Positions 23,397 to 32,232 of a stretch of DNA of 48,384 bases are shown one piece after another (position 1 is the stretch's first letter; each line of letters opens with the position of its first letter). The stretch spans positions 1 through 48,384 of the forward strand of contig SCQE01000078.1 in assembly GCA_004321915.1 (NCBI GenBank). The letters run 5' to 3'. The notes beneath the pieces are model-generated. The model saw only the letters and a program-made list of their open reading frames with translations, was not told the origin of the DNA and searched no databases. This DNA is from Nitrospirota bacterium (GTDB lineage: Bacteria > Nitrospirota > Thermodesulfovibrionia > Thermodesulfovibrionales > Dissulfurispiraceae). Both the position numbers and the translations under genes were made by a program.

Positions 23397-24026
23397 TCAG
23401 TTTATCAGCCTTTTTTCGACTGCATAGCGCACCAGTTCTGTGTTCGTCTTTACCTGCATCTTTTCCATTATCCGCATCCTGTAGGTGCCTACAGTACTGG
23501 TGCTTATGAATAGGTTCCTCGCTATCTCTCCGGTGGTCTTACCCGAGGCGATCATAAGCATGATCTGCAACTCACGGTTAGACAGGTTCTCATGAGGCAA
23601 TACATTGTCTGACGTTAAAATGCCTGCGAGTTTCTCTGCAAGAATTGAACTGACGTATTTCCCTCCCCTGCTTACTTTTCTTACAGCATCAATCAGTTCT
23701 TTAGGGGCGCTGTTTTTTGTCATGTATCCGGACGCTCCGGACTTCAGGGCTCTGATCGCATATTGCTCTTCCGGGAACGCACTCAGGACAAGCACATGTG
23801 TTTTATTATTTCGGACCTTAATAATATCCAGCACCTCAAGTCCGCTCCTGTCCGGCAGTGAAATATCGAGGATAACAACGTCAACATCCGTTTTATCCAG
23901 AAGCTCAAGGACTTCATGCGCGCTGGAGGCTTCAGCAACAACTTCTATGCCGGGTTCTGCTGATAACAGCTGCCTTATGCCCTGAAGCACAATAGGATGA
24001 TCATCCGCTATAGCTACTTTAATCAT
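23397..24026 (-). CDS. NarL/FixJ-type response regulator
   Basis: 209 residues. The receiver (1-120) has IADDHPIVLQGIRQLL and the phospho-acceptor in VVILDISLPDRSG, with Lys in YMTKNSAPKEL. The LuxR-type helix-turn-helix is at about 145-205: ENLSNRELQIMLMIASGKTT, then ISTSTVGTYRMRIMEKM. Its gene begins 3 bp after the stop of the Cache-domain kinase, its obvious partner. It likely activates or represses promoters on phosphorylation; targets are unknown. The lone receiver gene follows after 107 bp. Confidence 0.92.
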   Translation of the reverse strand: MIKVAIADDHPIVLQGIRQLLSAEPGIEVVAEASSAHEVLELLDKTDVDVVILDISLPDRSGLEVLDIIKVRNNKTHVLVLSAFPEEQYAIRALKSGASGYMTKNSAPKELIDAVRKVSRGGKYVSSILAEKLAGILTSDNVLPHENLSNRELQIMLMIASGKTTGEIARNLFISTSTVGTYRMRIMEKMQVKTNTELVRYAVEKRLIN

Positions 24027-24029
24027 GTC

Positions 24030-25793
24030 CTATCCCTTAATGGGGACAGAGACCGACACACTGGTCCCCGTGCCCTCAGATCCTTTAATATCAACCATCC
24101 CTCCAAAAGAATTTGCCCGTTCCTTCATCCCCAACAGGCCCAACGCGTACTGGTCGCGCATTCCGGCTTCAGTAAAACCGGATCCGTTATCATTGATATT
24201 CATAAGCAGGTTCCCATCGTTTTTTTCCAGTATGACTTCGACCTTCGTCGCATTGGCGTGACGGACTATATTGGTCAGGGCTTCTTGGAATATTCTGAAC
24301 ATGGCTGTCGAGATATCCCTGTCGATAATAATATCATAGTCAACTCTGAATTCATAAGAAAGGCCCGTCTTTTTCCGGAATTCCTGCAACTGCCACTCTA
24401 TTGCAGGCGAAAGACCGAGGTGGTCCAGTATACCCGGCCTGAGTTCCATCGCAATATCATGGACCGTACCTGATATATTATCTATAAAATCAAAGATCCC
24501 TTTTACCTTGGCGTCAATAGCTGGTCTTTCTTCAGGCCCCAGCCTGTCAAGGTCCGTGGAGAGGCTCATCACATCCATCTTCAGAGCGGTCACCATCTGG
24601 CCAAGGTTGTCGTGTATCTCCCTTGATATCCGTTTCCGCTCTTCTTCACGAACTTCCTGAAGGTATGAGGCGAGCGACTTTATCTGATTGTAAGACTCCT
24701 GAAGCGCTGCTGTACGGTCTTTTACTTTTTCTTCAAGTTCGAGCTTGTTTTTTTCGAGTTCCCTGTTCTTTTCGAGAATCTGTTGTTCTGTCCATCTGCG
24801 CTGCAACGATTGTCTGTAGTTCCATATGAAGCCGATGCCGGATGTGATACTTACAATAAAAAGCCCGACAATTATCGAAACTATCCAGAAAAGCCTGTTA
24901 ATTTCAGAGTACACCTCATCAATGTTAACCTTCGAAACCAGAAACCATGGAGTATGCGGTACCTTCCTAGTATATGCAAGAACTTTCATTCCTTGATAGT
25001 CGATACCCTCAACAAGTCCCTGATACCCCCGAACTGTCATGGCTGAGGGCATTTTGGGCGTATCCACCGGAAGATCAAAGGTCAGTGCTTTGTTGTCCTT
25101 GTGCCGAAGTCTGTTAAGGAATACAACCTTGCCTTTCTCCTCCCGGATCAGCAGGGTTTCGGCCGTATGGCTCGGGACCGGCCATAAGCTTATCAGCGGA
25201 TACAGATACTTATTGGGATCAATACGTAATACCAAGACTCCTGCTGGCAGAGAGGCACCGTTCCTGTTGACCAACAGTGGGACTACAATATCAAGGTGAA
25301 TGTACCCAACGCCGTCCTCGCTGTGAAGGTCGGACACTCTGATCTTTCCTGTTTTGATAGCATCCAAAGCCGCTACCACATCGATCTCAACAGCCTGCTC
25401 CTCCCGGTTTGTGGTAAGAACCATCTTCCCGGCGGGGTCAAGTAGGAAAACATTCCGATAGGAATAGTTCTTCTTTGTAGACTCCATCCACCTGAGTATG
25501 TCCTGTTTCAATGGTAGAGAGGGATTCCGCACCATCTTTCTGACACCATCAATAATCATCGGGTTTTCATAAACAACCGCGGCATCCGACAGAAGCTCCA
25601 TATACCACGTCTCAATCTGTTTTGTTTTAAGGTCGGCTATCGACGAGAGTGTTTTACCTGCTTCATTTTTTATAATGTCCCTGTATTTTAGATAATAGAT
25701 ACGGCCGGCTACCGAAATTACCATGATGACCAGCAGAGAAACTACCAGAAAGGGTAATGGGCCGCGAAAAAAATAATTATTTTCGTTTTTCAT
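24030..25793 (-). CDS. Cache-domain sensor histidine kinase, NarX/DesK-type
   Basis: 587 residues, ATG 25793 with AAGGAAC upstream. The first membrane segment is about 13-32. A large periplasmic double-Cache-like sensor follows (about 35-310, with ENPMIIDGVRKMVRNPSLPL and VPHTPWFLVSKVNIDEVYSE), then a second membrane segment (about 313-333) and a coiled coil. HisKA_3 has EERKRISREIHDNLGQMVTA (phospho-acceptor His about 395), and the HATPase has NDNGSGFTEAG and LGLLGMKERANSFGG. It would sense a small extracytoplasmic ligand and phosphorylate the NarL-type regulator encoded 3 bp downstream. The 179 bp upstream up to the IS remnant contain no gene. Confidence 0.93.
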   Translation of the reverse strand: MKNENNYFFRGPLPFLVVSLLVIMVISVAGRIYYLKYRDIIKNEAGKTLSSIADLKTKQIETWYMELLSDAAVVYENPMIIDGVRKMVRNPSLPLKQDILRWMESTKKNYSYRNVFLLDPAGKMVLTTNREEQAVEIDVVAALDAIKTGKIRVSDLHSEDGVGYIHLDIVVPLLVNRNGASLPAGVLVLRIDPNKYLYPLISLWPVPSHTAETLLIREEKGKVVFLNRLRHKDNKALTFDLPVDTPKMPSAMTVRGYQGLVEGIDYQGMKVLAYTRKVPHTPWFLVSKVNIDEVYSEINRLFWIVSIIVGLFIVSITSGIGFIWNYRQSLQRRWTEQQILEKNRELEKNKLELEEKVKDRTAALQESYNQIKSLASYLQEVREEERKRISREIHDNLGQMVTALKMDVMSLSTDLDRLGPEERPAIDAKVKGIFDFIDNISGTVHDIAMELRPGILDHLGLSPAIEWQLQEFRKKTGLSYEFRVDYDIIIDRDISTAMFRIFQEALTNIVRHANATKVEVILEKNDGNLLMNINDNGSGFTEAGMRDQYALGLLGMKERANSFGGMVDIKGSEGTGTSVSVSVPIKG

Positions 25794-25972
25794 ATGTTCC
25801 TTTCTCAGTCAACTCTGTTGCGTAAAGGGAAGTATAATTCAGCGTAATGCCGTCTTCTGTTTCAGCAACATCGTTTAAAGAAAACACAATAATGAAATAA
25901 AAGTAAAGGGCCGACAAATCCTCGACACGACAGGGTTAAGTTACACTAAATCATTCACAAACTAAGCCTTAA

Positions 25973-26245
25973 TGGGCTTCTGCTGGTCAAACTCCTGTTG
26001 TGAAGGCTACAGGCGCGCGCATTTCTTTGAATATAATCTCCTCTGTAAATGCCCTTGGCCATTTCCGTTTTATGACAGCAGAAGGAAGAGTCAACGCTAC
26101 CGTATTTAGAGGCTTCCTAGCACGGTTGATTACCGGAATGGAATGAAAGATTTTTTTGATAGTAGATGGTCATCCCACTCATAAAGCCAAGGCGGAGTTG
26201 CCTATGGCAGAAAGACTATCTCAGATTTTTTATAAAGGCGTGTGA
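25973..26245 (+). pseudogene. IS630-family transposase remnant
   Basis: An open frame without a start encodes GQTPVVKATGARISLNIISS, then VNALGHFRFMTAEGRVNATVF and IFLIVDGHPTHKAK. These are the central DDE_3 segment of IS630-type transposases, including the IVDGHPxHKA strand with its catalytic Asp. A stop codon (26144-26146) interrupts the frame between the two parts. The N-terminal region and the final catalytic Glu region are missing, so it is inactive. No terminal repeats were found. It marks the boundary between the signalling cluster and the arsenosugar-type cluster. Confidence 0.75.
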
Positions 26246-26301
26246 AATGGGCAGCAAGCCTGCATTCGACAATCTGAAGCAGGTCTCTGAATGAATTCGC
26301 A

Positions 26302-26895
26302 TTAATCTGGCTTCCATTGTCCAAGCCCCTCCAGATCATCAATGTCATGCCATTGCGGGAGCAAGGCATACGAGATATTGTGTTTTTCAGCGCGTTTAAT
26401 AGTCTCTCCAAGCACCCGGTCGTCGCCCCACTCCATGTCATCAAAAAGAAAGCCCAGAGGTCTTTTCATTCCGATTAGATAATATCCTCCGTCCTCAGCT
26501 GGTCCGAGCACAAGATCATTGAGATCCAAATGGTCAAACGCATCATGTATGTATTGTACCGGCAAATCTGGGATATCAGACCCGATAAGGGCGGCTTTAT
26601 AATACTTAAAGCCAAGCATCAACTTAAGGGCTTTATGCATGCGTTCACCGAGGGTTTCGCCCTGCTGCGGGAAAAACTCAATAATCGGATTTGGCGGCAA
26701 GCCGAATGGTTTTAAGCCGTCATAAAAACCAAAGACATCAATTCCCCTGAGATTACCCAGATTGTTAAAGGTCGCAGAGAGCATGGCCTTATAAACATCA
26801 AACGCCTTTTCCTCCCCGAGGGCCACGGCAAGACGGCTTTTGCATCTGCCCATTTCCGGTGTTCTGAAAAATACGCCCAACGCCGCTCTTTTCAT
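26302..26895 (-). CDS. TIGR04282/DUF2064-family glycosyltransferase-like protein
   Basis: 197 residues from ATG 26895, which has CAAGG upstream; a longer frame from GTG 26916 would overlap the previous gene. ALGVFFRTPEMGRCKSRLAV is the family's nucleotide-binding opening (FxKxPxxGxxKTRL pattern), followed by QQGETLGERMHKALKLML, ALIGSDIPDLPVQYI and VLGPAEDGGYYLIGMK. This GT-A-like family is named for its association with arsenosugar biosynthesis loci and is found with TIGR04283 proteins, also present here. It is the third gene of the minus-strand arm, 13 bp after the oxidoreductase. The substrate is not demonstrated. Confidence 0.85.
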   Translation of the reverse strand: MKRAALGVFFRTPEMGRCKSRLAVALGEEKAFDVYKAMLSATFNNLGNLRGIDVFGFYDGLKPFGLPPNPIIEFFPQQGETLGERMHKALKLMLGFKYYKAALIGSDIPDLPVQYIHDAFDHLDLNDLVLGPAEDGGYYLIGMKRPLGFLFDDMEWGDDRVLGETIKRAEKHNISYALLPQWHDIDDLEGLGQWKPD

Positions 26896-26908
26896 AATTA
26901 GCCTTGTA

Positions 26909-28354
26909 TCACCCACATGCCCTGCCCTTGAAGTTGAAAACCAGCTTGAGCCCCTTTTTCATGCGCTCTGAAAATATCCAGCGGGAAAACACATTGCCGG
27001 CAATCTTTTTATTGATCTCGGACAAGGTCGGATACGGGTGTACGGATGACGCCATTACGGACAGGTTAATTCGTCCATTCATGGCCGTTATCCATTCACC
27101 TATGAGGTCTCCTGCGTGTTGTCCAAGTATTTGCACGCCGAGAGGCCTCTCCTTTTCATCCAGAAGCATTTTTATTTGGCCGGCTTCAGTGCCCCCGGCA
27201 ATTGCCCGGTCATTTGCCCTGAACTCTTCAGTCCATGCGGTATAATGCTTTCCGCTCGCAATCGCCGCCTTCTCATTCATCCCGATACTCGCAAGTTCGG
27301 GATCAGAATAGGTGCACCATGGGAACAGCGAATAGTCAACCTTGCGAGGCAGATGAAAGATTGCATTGCTTATCACAATGCCACCCTCGTACCCGGCAGC
27401 ATGTGTGAATTGATATGCCCCTGTTACATCGCCAGCAGCATAGATATGCTTTCTGCTCGTCCTCAAGCGCTTGTCTACATTTATCCCTCTTTTCGAAAAT
27501 TCGACGCCGGCATTCTCCAATCCAAGACCATCAACGTTTGCACGGCGGCCGGCGGCAACGAGTATTGAATCTGTCCTGACGTTGAGCGTCTCGTTCCCCT
27601 TGCGAACAAAAACCTCCTTTTCGCCACCGCTATCGCGCACCTCTGTAACAGATGCGTTGAGATGAAAGAGTACTCCTTCAGAAGACAGGCGTTCCATGAT
27701 AAGCCCTGCCATATCGCTATCTTCTCTGGCAAGTATCTGGTCTGCAATTTCAACGATAGTGATCATAGTTCCAAGCCTTGCGAATGCCTGTGCCATTTCA
27801 ACCGCAATCGGGCCACCGCCGAGGATTACCATTGACTTGGGAAGTTCATCTATGAAGAAAAGCTCCCTGTTTGTTAAATAATTTGTTTTGTCCAGACCGG
27901 GGATGCTTGGGATAGACGGACCTGAGCCTGTTGCAATGACCCAGTTCCGCGCCGAAACCGCCTTGCCGTCAATCTTCACCTCATGGTCATCGGCAAACTC
28001 CGCGTGTCCGAACTCAACCCTTGCCCCCATGCCGCAAAAACGCTCCGGAGAGTCATGCCTCTGGATAATCTCTATTACAGAGCGTATCCTTTGCGAAATG
28101 TCCCTGAAATCGACCGCAGGCAGTTGAACTGGAGGGAGTCCGAAGCTCCGGGCGTTAAGCATAAGATGGCGGACCTTTGCCGTTTTGATCAGTGTCTTGC
28201 TGGGCACGCATCCGTAATGCAGACAGTCTCCTCCAAGTTTAGCGTCCTTGTTGATCAGTATGGTTTTTGCGCCGAGCTGCGCCGAGCCGGCGGCCACCGT
28301 CAAACCTGCGGCGCCACCACCTATAATGCCTATATCATAATCATACGATGCCAT
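26909..28354 (-). CDS. FAD-dependent pyridine nucleotide-disulfide oxidoreductase (mercuric reductase/lipoamide dehydrogenase-like)
   Basis: 481 residues. IGIIGGGAAGLTVAAGSAQL is the FAD-binding loop, GGDCLHYGCVPSKTLIKTAK holds the redox-active CxxxxC pair, and MVILGGGPIAVEMAQAFARL binds NAD(P). IYAAGDVTGAYQFTHAAGYE closes the FAD site, and HPYPTLSEI provides the active-site His. The vicinal Cys pair that binds Hg at the C terminus of true MerA is absent and there is no HMA domain, so mercury reduction is unlikely. Such proteins are commonly encoded beside TVP38/TMEM64 membrane proteins, as here (14-bp gap). The physiological disulfide substrate is unknown. Confidence 0.87.
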   Translation of the reverse strand: MASYDYDIGIIGGGAAGLTVAAGSAQLGAKTILINKDAKLGGDCLHYGCVPSKTLIKTAKVRHLMLNARSFGLPPVQLPAVDFRDISQRIRSVIEIIQRHDSPERFCGMGARVEFGHAEFADDHEVKIDGKAVSARNWVIATGSGPSIPSIPGLDKTNYLTNRELFFIDELPKSMVILGGGPIAVEMAQAFARLGTMITIVEIADQILAREDSDMAGLIMERLSSEGVLFHLNASVTEVRDSGGEKEVFVRKGNETLNVRTDSILVAAGRRANVDGLGLENAGVEFSKRGINVDKRLRTSRKHIYAAGDVTGAYQFTHAAGYEGGIVISNAIFHLPRKVDYSLFPWCTYSDPELASIGMNEKAAIASGKHYTAWTEEFRANDRAIAGGTEAGQIKMLLDEKERPLGVQILGQHAGDLIGEWITAMNGRINLSVMASSVHPYPTLSEINKKIAGNVFSRWIFSERMKKGLKLVFNFKGRACG

Positions 28355-28368
28355 TATGCCCCCCTCAC

Positions 28369-29055
28369 TTATTTATTTTGCCTGAACCGGATCACCGCCT
28401 TCTTCGCAATGAGCGGCAATAAGCCGATGAGACAAAACGAAAAGATAAGTCCCGGCGAAAACACGCTTGCAATGGAATCTATTTTCGACAGCTCTTTACC
28501 GGCGTTAACAAAGACTATAGTCGCCGGAAGCATTCCTATCTGGGAAACAAATGAGAATACCATTGTAGGCATAGTTGTGAGCCCCATGACCAAGTTAATA
28601 ATAAAAAAAGGGAACACAGGGATGAGCCTCAGTGTAAACAGATAGAAGGCACCCTCTTTCTCTATGCCCTCATTGATCAGGGTTATACGGTCCGTGAACC
28701 GGGCCTGCACCCAGTCCCTGAACAAAAAACGTGAAGACATAAATGCCAGCGTAGCGCCTATGGTACTGGCAAAAGATACAATCAGCACCCCTGTCCAGAA
28801 TCCGAACAACGCGCCTCCTGCAAGTGTGAGTACGGCTGCCCCGGGCAGCGACAAGGCCGTAACAAGGATATAAAGCACGCCATAACCGGCCATAAAGAGG
28901 TTGCTGTGAGCTGCATACAATTGCTCCAGCTGCTGTCTTGATGCCTTTATGTACGAAAGTTTCAGATATTCATCAAGCCCGAATGTCCTGAAAACAAGGG
29001 CGGCCAATACGATCACCGAAACAATAATAAGCCTTTGGACTGTTTTGCGTGACAT
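28369..29055 (-). CDS. TVP38/TMEM64 (VTT domain) membrane protein
   Basis: 228 residues from ATG 29055; an alternative ATG at 29091 adds 12 residues without better support. Hydrophobic segments lie near 9-22, 55-72, 78-102, 145-165 and 195-215. The VTT/SNARE-associated signatures are LSLPGAAVLTLAGGALFG and LRLIPVFPFFIINLVMG. Members of the wider VTT/DedA superfamily have been linked to lipid scrambling or small-solute movement. It begins the minus-strand arm and is divergent from arsS across 54 bp, so both arms may share a control region. A TATAAT sequence lies just upstream of the chosen start. Confidence 0.88.
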   Translation of the reverse strand: MSRKTVQRLIIVSVIVLAALVFRTFGLDEYLKLSYIKASRQQLEQLYAAHSNLFMAGYGVLYILVTALSLPGAAVLTLAGGALFGFWTGVLIVSFASTIGATLAFMSSRFLFRDWVQARFTDRITLINEGIEKEGAFYLFTLRLIPVFPFFIINLVMGLTTMPTMVFSFVSQIGMLPATIVFVNAGKELSKIDSIASVFSPGLIFSFCLIGLLPLIAKKAVIRFRQNK

Positions 29056-29109
29056 GGTGATATTATATCCCCTTTTCACAACTATGCACATTGCATTAAG
29101 ATATAGCTG

Positions 29110-30063
29110 ATGCCGGTTACATTTGAAGAAAAAATAAAAGGGATTGTTACAGGACCGCTCAGACCGCTCTCACTTGAGACACTCCAAGTCAACCTCGGCT
29201 ATCTATGCAACCTGCAATGCAGACATTGTCACCTGAGCGCCGGACCGGACAGGAACGAACTCATGAGCAGCGAGACCGTCTCAACGGTGCTTGAAGTCGT
29301 GAAAAATCATGGCATCGGAACTCTCGACATAACCGGCGGCTCCCCGGAACTGCATCCTGATTTCAGACGGCTTGTGTCCGAGGCGTCGGAGATTGACTGT
29401 AATATCATACTCAGGACAAACCTCACGCTCCTGACAGGCAATGAAATGGCGGACCTTCCTGAGTTTTTGGCACAAAAAAAGGTAGTAATAACCGCTTCTC
29501 TGCCCTGCTATCTCAAGGAGAATGTCGCAAAAACAAGAGGGGACGGCACATTCGAACTGTCCATAGCATCCCTGAAGAAACTCAATGAAGCCGGCTACGG
29601 CATTAAACCGGGACTATACCTGAACCTAGTATACAATCCGGCCGGAGATTTCCTATCACCATCCGAACAGATGCTCGATGAGACTTACCGGCGTGAGCTT
29701 TCCGGGAGATATGGGATAGCCTTCACAAGGCTTTATGCCTTTAACAATATGCCGCTTGGCCGTTTCAGGGACTTCCTGTCCGAAAAACACAGGCTTGACG
29801 CTTACAGTGAGCTGCTTCTAAATGCCTTCAATGCCTCAACACTCGACGGCCTGATGTGCAGAAGGATTATTAATGTCGGGTGGGATGGCGCCCTTTACGA
29901 CTGCGACTTTAATCAGGCCCTCGGTATGGGCGTTCTTTGTGACTCCCGGAACATCAGAGACTTCAGGTACAGAGAGCTTGCCGGACGGCGCATCGCCATT
30001 TCGGAGCATTGCTGGGCTTGCACTGCAGGACAGGGCTTCACCTGCACGGGTTCGATTCTTTAG
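29110..30063 (+). CDS. arsS: Arsenosugar-biosynthesis radical SAM protein ArsS-like
   Basis: 317 residues. VNLGYLCNLQCRHCHLSAGP carries the CxxxCxxC that ligates the [4Fe-4S] cluster binding SAM. TLDITGGSPELHPDFRRLV is the GGxPE-type motif. The C-terminal ISEHCWACTAGQGFTCTGSI is the CxxCTAGxGxxC element typical of the TIGR04167 family, which sometimes carries selenocysteine; here all positions are Cys. ArsS adds the 5'-deoxyadenosyl group to dimethylated arsenic on the way to arsenosugars. No arsenite methyltransferase (arsM) is in the window, so that step must be encoded elsewhere or the substrate differs. It leads the plus-strand arm. Confidence 0.9.
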   Translation: MPVTFEEKIKGIVTGPLRPLSLETLQVNLGYLCNLQCRHCHLSAGPDRNELMSSETVSTVLEVVKNHGIGTLDITGGSPELHPDFRRLVSEASEIDCNIILRTNLTLLTGNEMADLPEFLAQKKVVITASLPCYLKENVAKTRGDGTFELSIASLKKLNEAGYGIKPGLYLNLVYNPAGDFLSPSEQMLDETYRRELSGRYGIAFTRLYAFNNMPLGRFRDFLSEKHRLDAYSELLLNAFNASTLDGLMCRRIINVGWDGALYDCDFNQALGMGVLCDSRNIRDFRYRELAGRRIAISEHCWACTAGQGFTCTGSIL

Positions 30064-30093
30064 GGAGCCTTGGGGCTGACGCAAGTCCTAACT

Positions 30094-30876
30094 ATGAATC
30101 TAAAACCTTGGATATTGGTCTCTGCGCTCAGTCTGATCTTCTTTCTGGAAGGTATATTCCCTCATATGCGAGGCAGACAACAAAGGCTTCGCCACGCACT
30201 CCCTCATCTTGCCAATGCGCTAATAAACGGGCTCATAGCGGGCGTTTTCCTTGGATGGCTGACTTGGTATGCCGTGGGGTGGTCGGAAGACCACTCTTTT
30301 GGGATTGCCCGCTGGATAAAAGCCCCTTCACCGGTAACAGGCCTAATATCCATTCTAATATTTGATGCATACACGTATTTCTGGCACAGGGCCAACCACC
30401 GCTTCGATTTTCTCTGGCGCTTTCATAGGGCGCATCATTCCGACACCATGATGGATTCTACAACTGCGCTGCGCTTCCACCCCGGAGAGCTTGTCCTATC
30501 CTCAGTCTTCAGGGTCCCGGTAATCGCGCTGACCGGGATCGGCCTGACCGAACTCTACATTTTTGAAATCGCGCTCAGCACCCTGACGCTCTTTCACCAC
30601 AGCAACCTCGGACTCGGACAGAGGACAGACCGGGTGGTAAGACTTTTCATAACCTCCCCGGACATGCACCGCATACATCACTCCCTCGTCCTTTCTGAGA
30701 TGAACTCCAACTTCACAAGCATCCTCTCCCTATGGGACCGTCTCTTCGGCACTTTCCGTGAAAAGGACGATACGTCTAGGATCGTATTCGGTCTTACTGG
30801 ATTCAGAAAAGAAAGGTGGCAAGGGTTCGCAGGATTTATGCTCAGCCCCTTTATAAATGAAGAACAAGCGAAATAA
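30094..30876 (+). CDS. Sterol desaturase/fatty-acid hydroxylase family membrane enzyme
   Basis: 260 residues from ATG 30094; a TTG at 30070 is an alternative. Hydrophobic segments are near 5-20, 40-60 and 85-100. The di-iron His boxes are present in order: FWHRANH, FHRAHHSD, LFHHSNLG and MHRIHHS. This superfamily uses oxygen to hydroxylate or desaturate lipids. Its overlap with the TIGR04283 gene and closeness to arsS suggest action on a lipid in the same pathway, possibly an arsenolipid or glycolipid, but that is inference. An oxygen-using enzyme would imply at least microaerobic phases. Confidence 0.88.
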   Translation: MNLKPWILVSALSLIFFLEGIFPHMRGRQQRLRHALPHLANALINGLIAGVFLGWLTWYAVGWSEDHSFGIARWIKAPSPVTGLISILIFDAYTYFWHRANHRFDFLWRFHRAHHSDTMMDSTTALRFHPGELVLSSVFRVPVIALTGIGLTELYIFEIALSTLTLFHHSNLGLGQRTDRVVRLFITSPDMHRIHHSLVLSEMNSNFTSILSLWDRLFGTFREKDDTSRIVFGLTGFRKERWQGFAGFMLSPFINEEQAK

Positions 30877-31582
30877 TCCATCTATTTCACTGATAATCCC
30901 GGTCCTGAACGAGGCAGAATCCATCAATTGTGTTTTGGAACACCTTTTCTCGCTCAGATACGGAGGAATTCTTGAGATTATCGTAGTTGATGGGGCGGAC
31001 GATCATGGAACGCTCAATGCGATAAAGTATCCGGGGGTCAGAAAGCTTGCATCAACGAACGGACGGGCAAGGCAGATGAACCGGGGCGCGTCAGAGGCAA
31101 AAGGAGAGGTCCTCTTATTTCTTCATTCAGATACCGAACTGCCGGAGGACGGGCTTGAACTGATTGCCGATACGGTCTTCGGGGGATACAGATGCGGCGC
31201 CTTTGAGCTTGGGATAGCTTCCAAGAGACACATCTACCGTGTAATCGAGACGATTGTGAGAATAAGAACCCGACTTACCATGATACCTTACGGGGACCAA
31301 GCGATTTTTGTTACAAAGAGTTTTTTTGATTCTTTCGGAGGATATACTGAAATCCCGCTTATGGAAGACGTCGATATCATGAGAAAGGTAAGAAGAAATG
31401 GTGAGAAAATATGCGTTATAGAAAGGCAGGTAAAGACCTCCGCAAGACGCTGGGAAAAAGAGGGGGTGCTATACTGTATTCTGAGAAACTGGGTATTGCT
31501 TACGCTTTACCTTATTGGCGTTTCCCCTGAAAGACTTGTTAAGTATTACTCACCTCATAGACCTCTATCCCGAGCCCAATAA
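30857..31582 (+). CDS. TIGR04283-family glycosyltransferase
   Basis: 241 residues, overlapping the desaturase-like gene by 20 bp. ISLIIPVLNEAESINCVLEH opens the family 2 fold, EIIVVDGADDHGT provides a D-loop, VLLFLHSDTELPEDGLELIA includes the DxD-type HSDT motif, and GYTEIPLMEDVDIMRKVRRN is the acceptor/catalytic ED motif. The family is defined by co-occurrence with TIGR04282 and ArsS-type genes, both present here. A C-terminal hydrophobic stretch (WVLLTLYLIGVS) may tether it to the membrane. Donor and acceptor are unproven. Confidence 0.87.
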   Translation: MKNKRNNPSISLIIPVLNEAESINCVLEHLFSLRYGGILEIIVVDGADDHGTLNAIKYPGVRKLASTNGRARQMNRGASEAKGEVLLFLHSDTELPEDGLELIADTVFGGYRCGAFELGIASKRHIYRVIETIVRIRTRLTMIPYGDQAIFVTKSFFDSFGGYTEIPLMEDVDIMRKVRRNGEKICVIERQVKTSARRWEKEGVLYCILRNWVLLTLYLIGVSPERLVKYYSPHRPLSRAQ

Positions 31583-31651
31583 ATTTTTAAGACTTTTTTG
31601 ATATTATCGATTACAATTATATTCATAGACCCGTTAAAAAGGGAGGGAAGA

Positions 31652-32221
31652 ATGAAACACAAAGTTTTATTTCCGGTCTTATTTTCAGGAGTTCTGCTGT
31701 TAGACATTATCGCAGGAGGCATAGTCTTTCTTTACGGAACCGGCAGGACGACTTTAGCCGCAGAAATATCCTTGCCCCAGCCCATCAAGGTTTACTCTGC
31801 CGAAAAAAGGAGCTATGTCATGAGTGAAACCGTTGTTAAATCAAAAGAAGAGTGGAAAAAACTACTGACGCCGGAACAATTCCATATCCTGCGCGAAAAA
31901 GGCACCGAAAAGGCCTTTAGCGGAAAATACGCAAACCATCACGAGCACGGCATTTACCGATGCGCAGGCTGTGGACTCGATCTTTTCAGTTCGAAAGACA
32001 AGTATGAATCAGGTACGGGTTGGCCAAGCTTCACAGCCCCGATTGCCGCAGAGAATATCAGCACTAGGCCTGACAACTCTTTGTTTACGCGACGTACCGA
32101 AGTTCTTTGTCGCCGCTGCGGCGGGCATCTCGGCCATGTGTTTGACGACGGACCAAAACCGACCGGTCTGCGTTACTGCATGAACTCCGGGGCCCTGCAA
32201 TTCGCCGCAGCCAGCAAGTAA
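31652..32221 (+). CDS. msrB: Peptide methionine-R-sulfoxide reductase, exported/membrane-anchored
   Basis: 189 residues from ATG 31652, with GGAGGGAAG directly upstream; an earlier in-frame ATG at 31598 has no ribosome binding site. Residues 5-40 form a signal anchor (LFPVLFSGVLLLDIIAGGIV). The MsrB domain has structural Zn ligands in CAGC and CRRC, GTGWPSF, GHLGHVFDDGPKPTGLRYCM, and the catalytic Cys in RYCMNSGAL. It reduces the R epimer of methionine sulfoxide, here outside the cytoplasm. msrA follows after 11 bp, giving an envelope repair pair for both epimers. Confidence 0.93.
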   Translation: MKHKVLFPVLFSGVLLLDIIAGGIVFLYGTGRTTLAAEISLPQPIKVYSAEKRSYVMSETVVKSKEEWKKLLTPEQFHILREKGTEKAFSGKYANHHEHGIYRCAGCGLDLFSSKDKYESGTGWPSFTAPIAAENISTRPDNSLFTRRTEVLCRRCGGHLGHVFDDGPKPTGLRYCMNSGALQFAAASK

Positions 32222-32232
32222 GAGGACACAAT

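Noticed and set aside
26202-26444. 80-residue open frame on the minus strand
   Set aside because: It overlaps the TIGR04282 gene and the IS630 remnant in other frames, and no ribosome binding site or family was recognised.
26909-28354. Mercuric reductase annotation
   Set aside because: The C-terminal vicinal Cys pair and HMA domain are absent and there are no mer genes nearby; only the general disulfide-reductase fold is supported.
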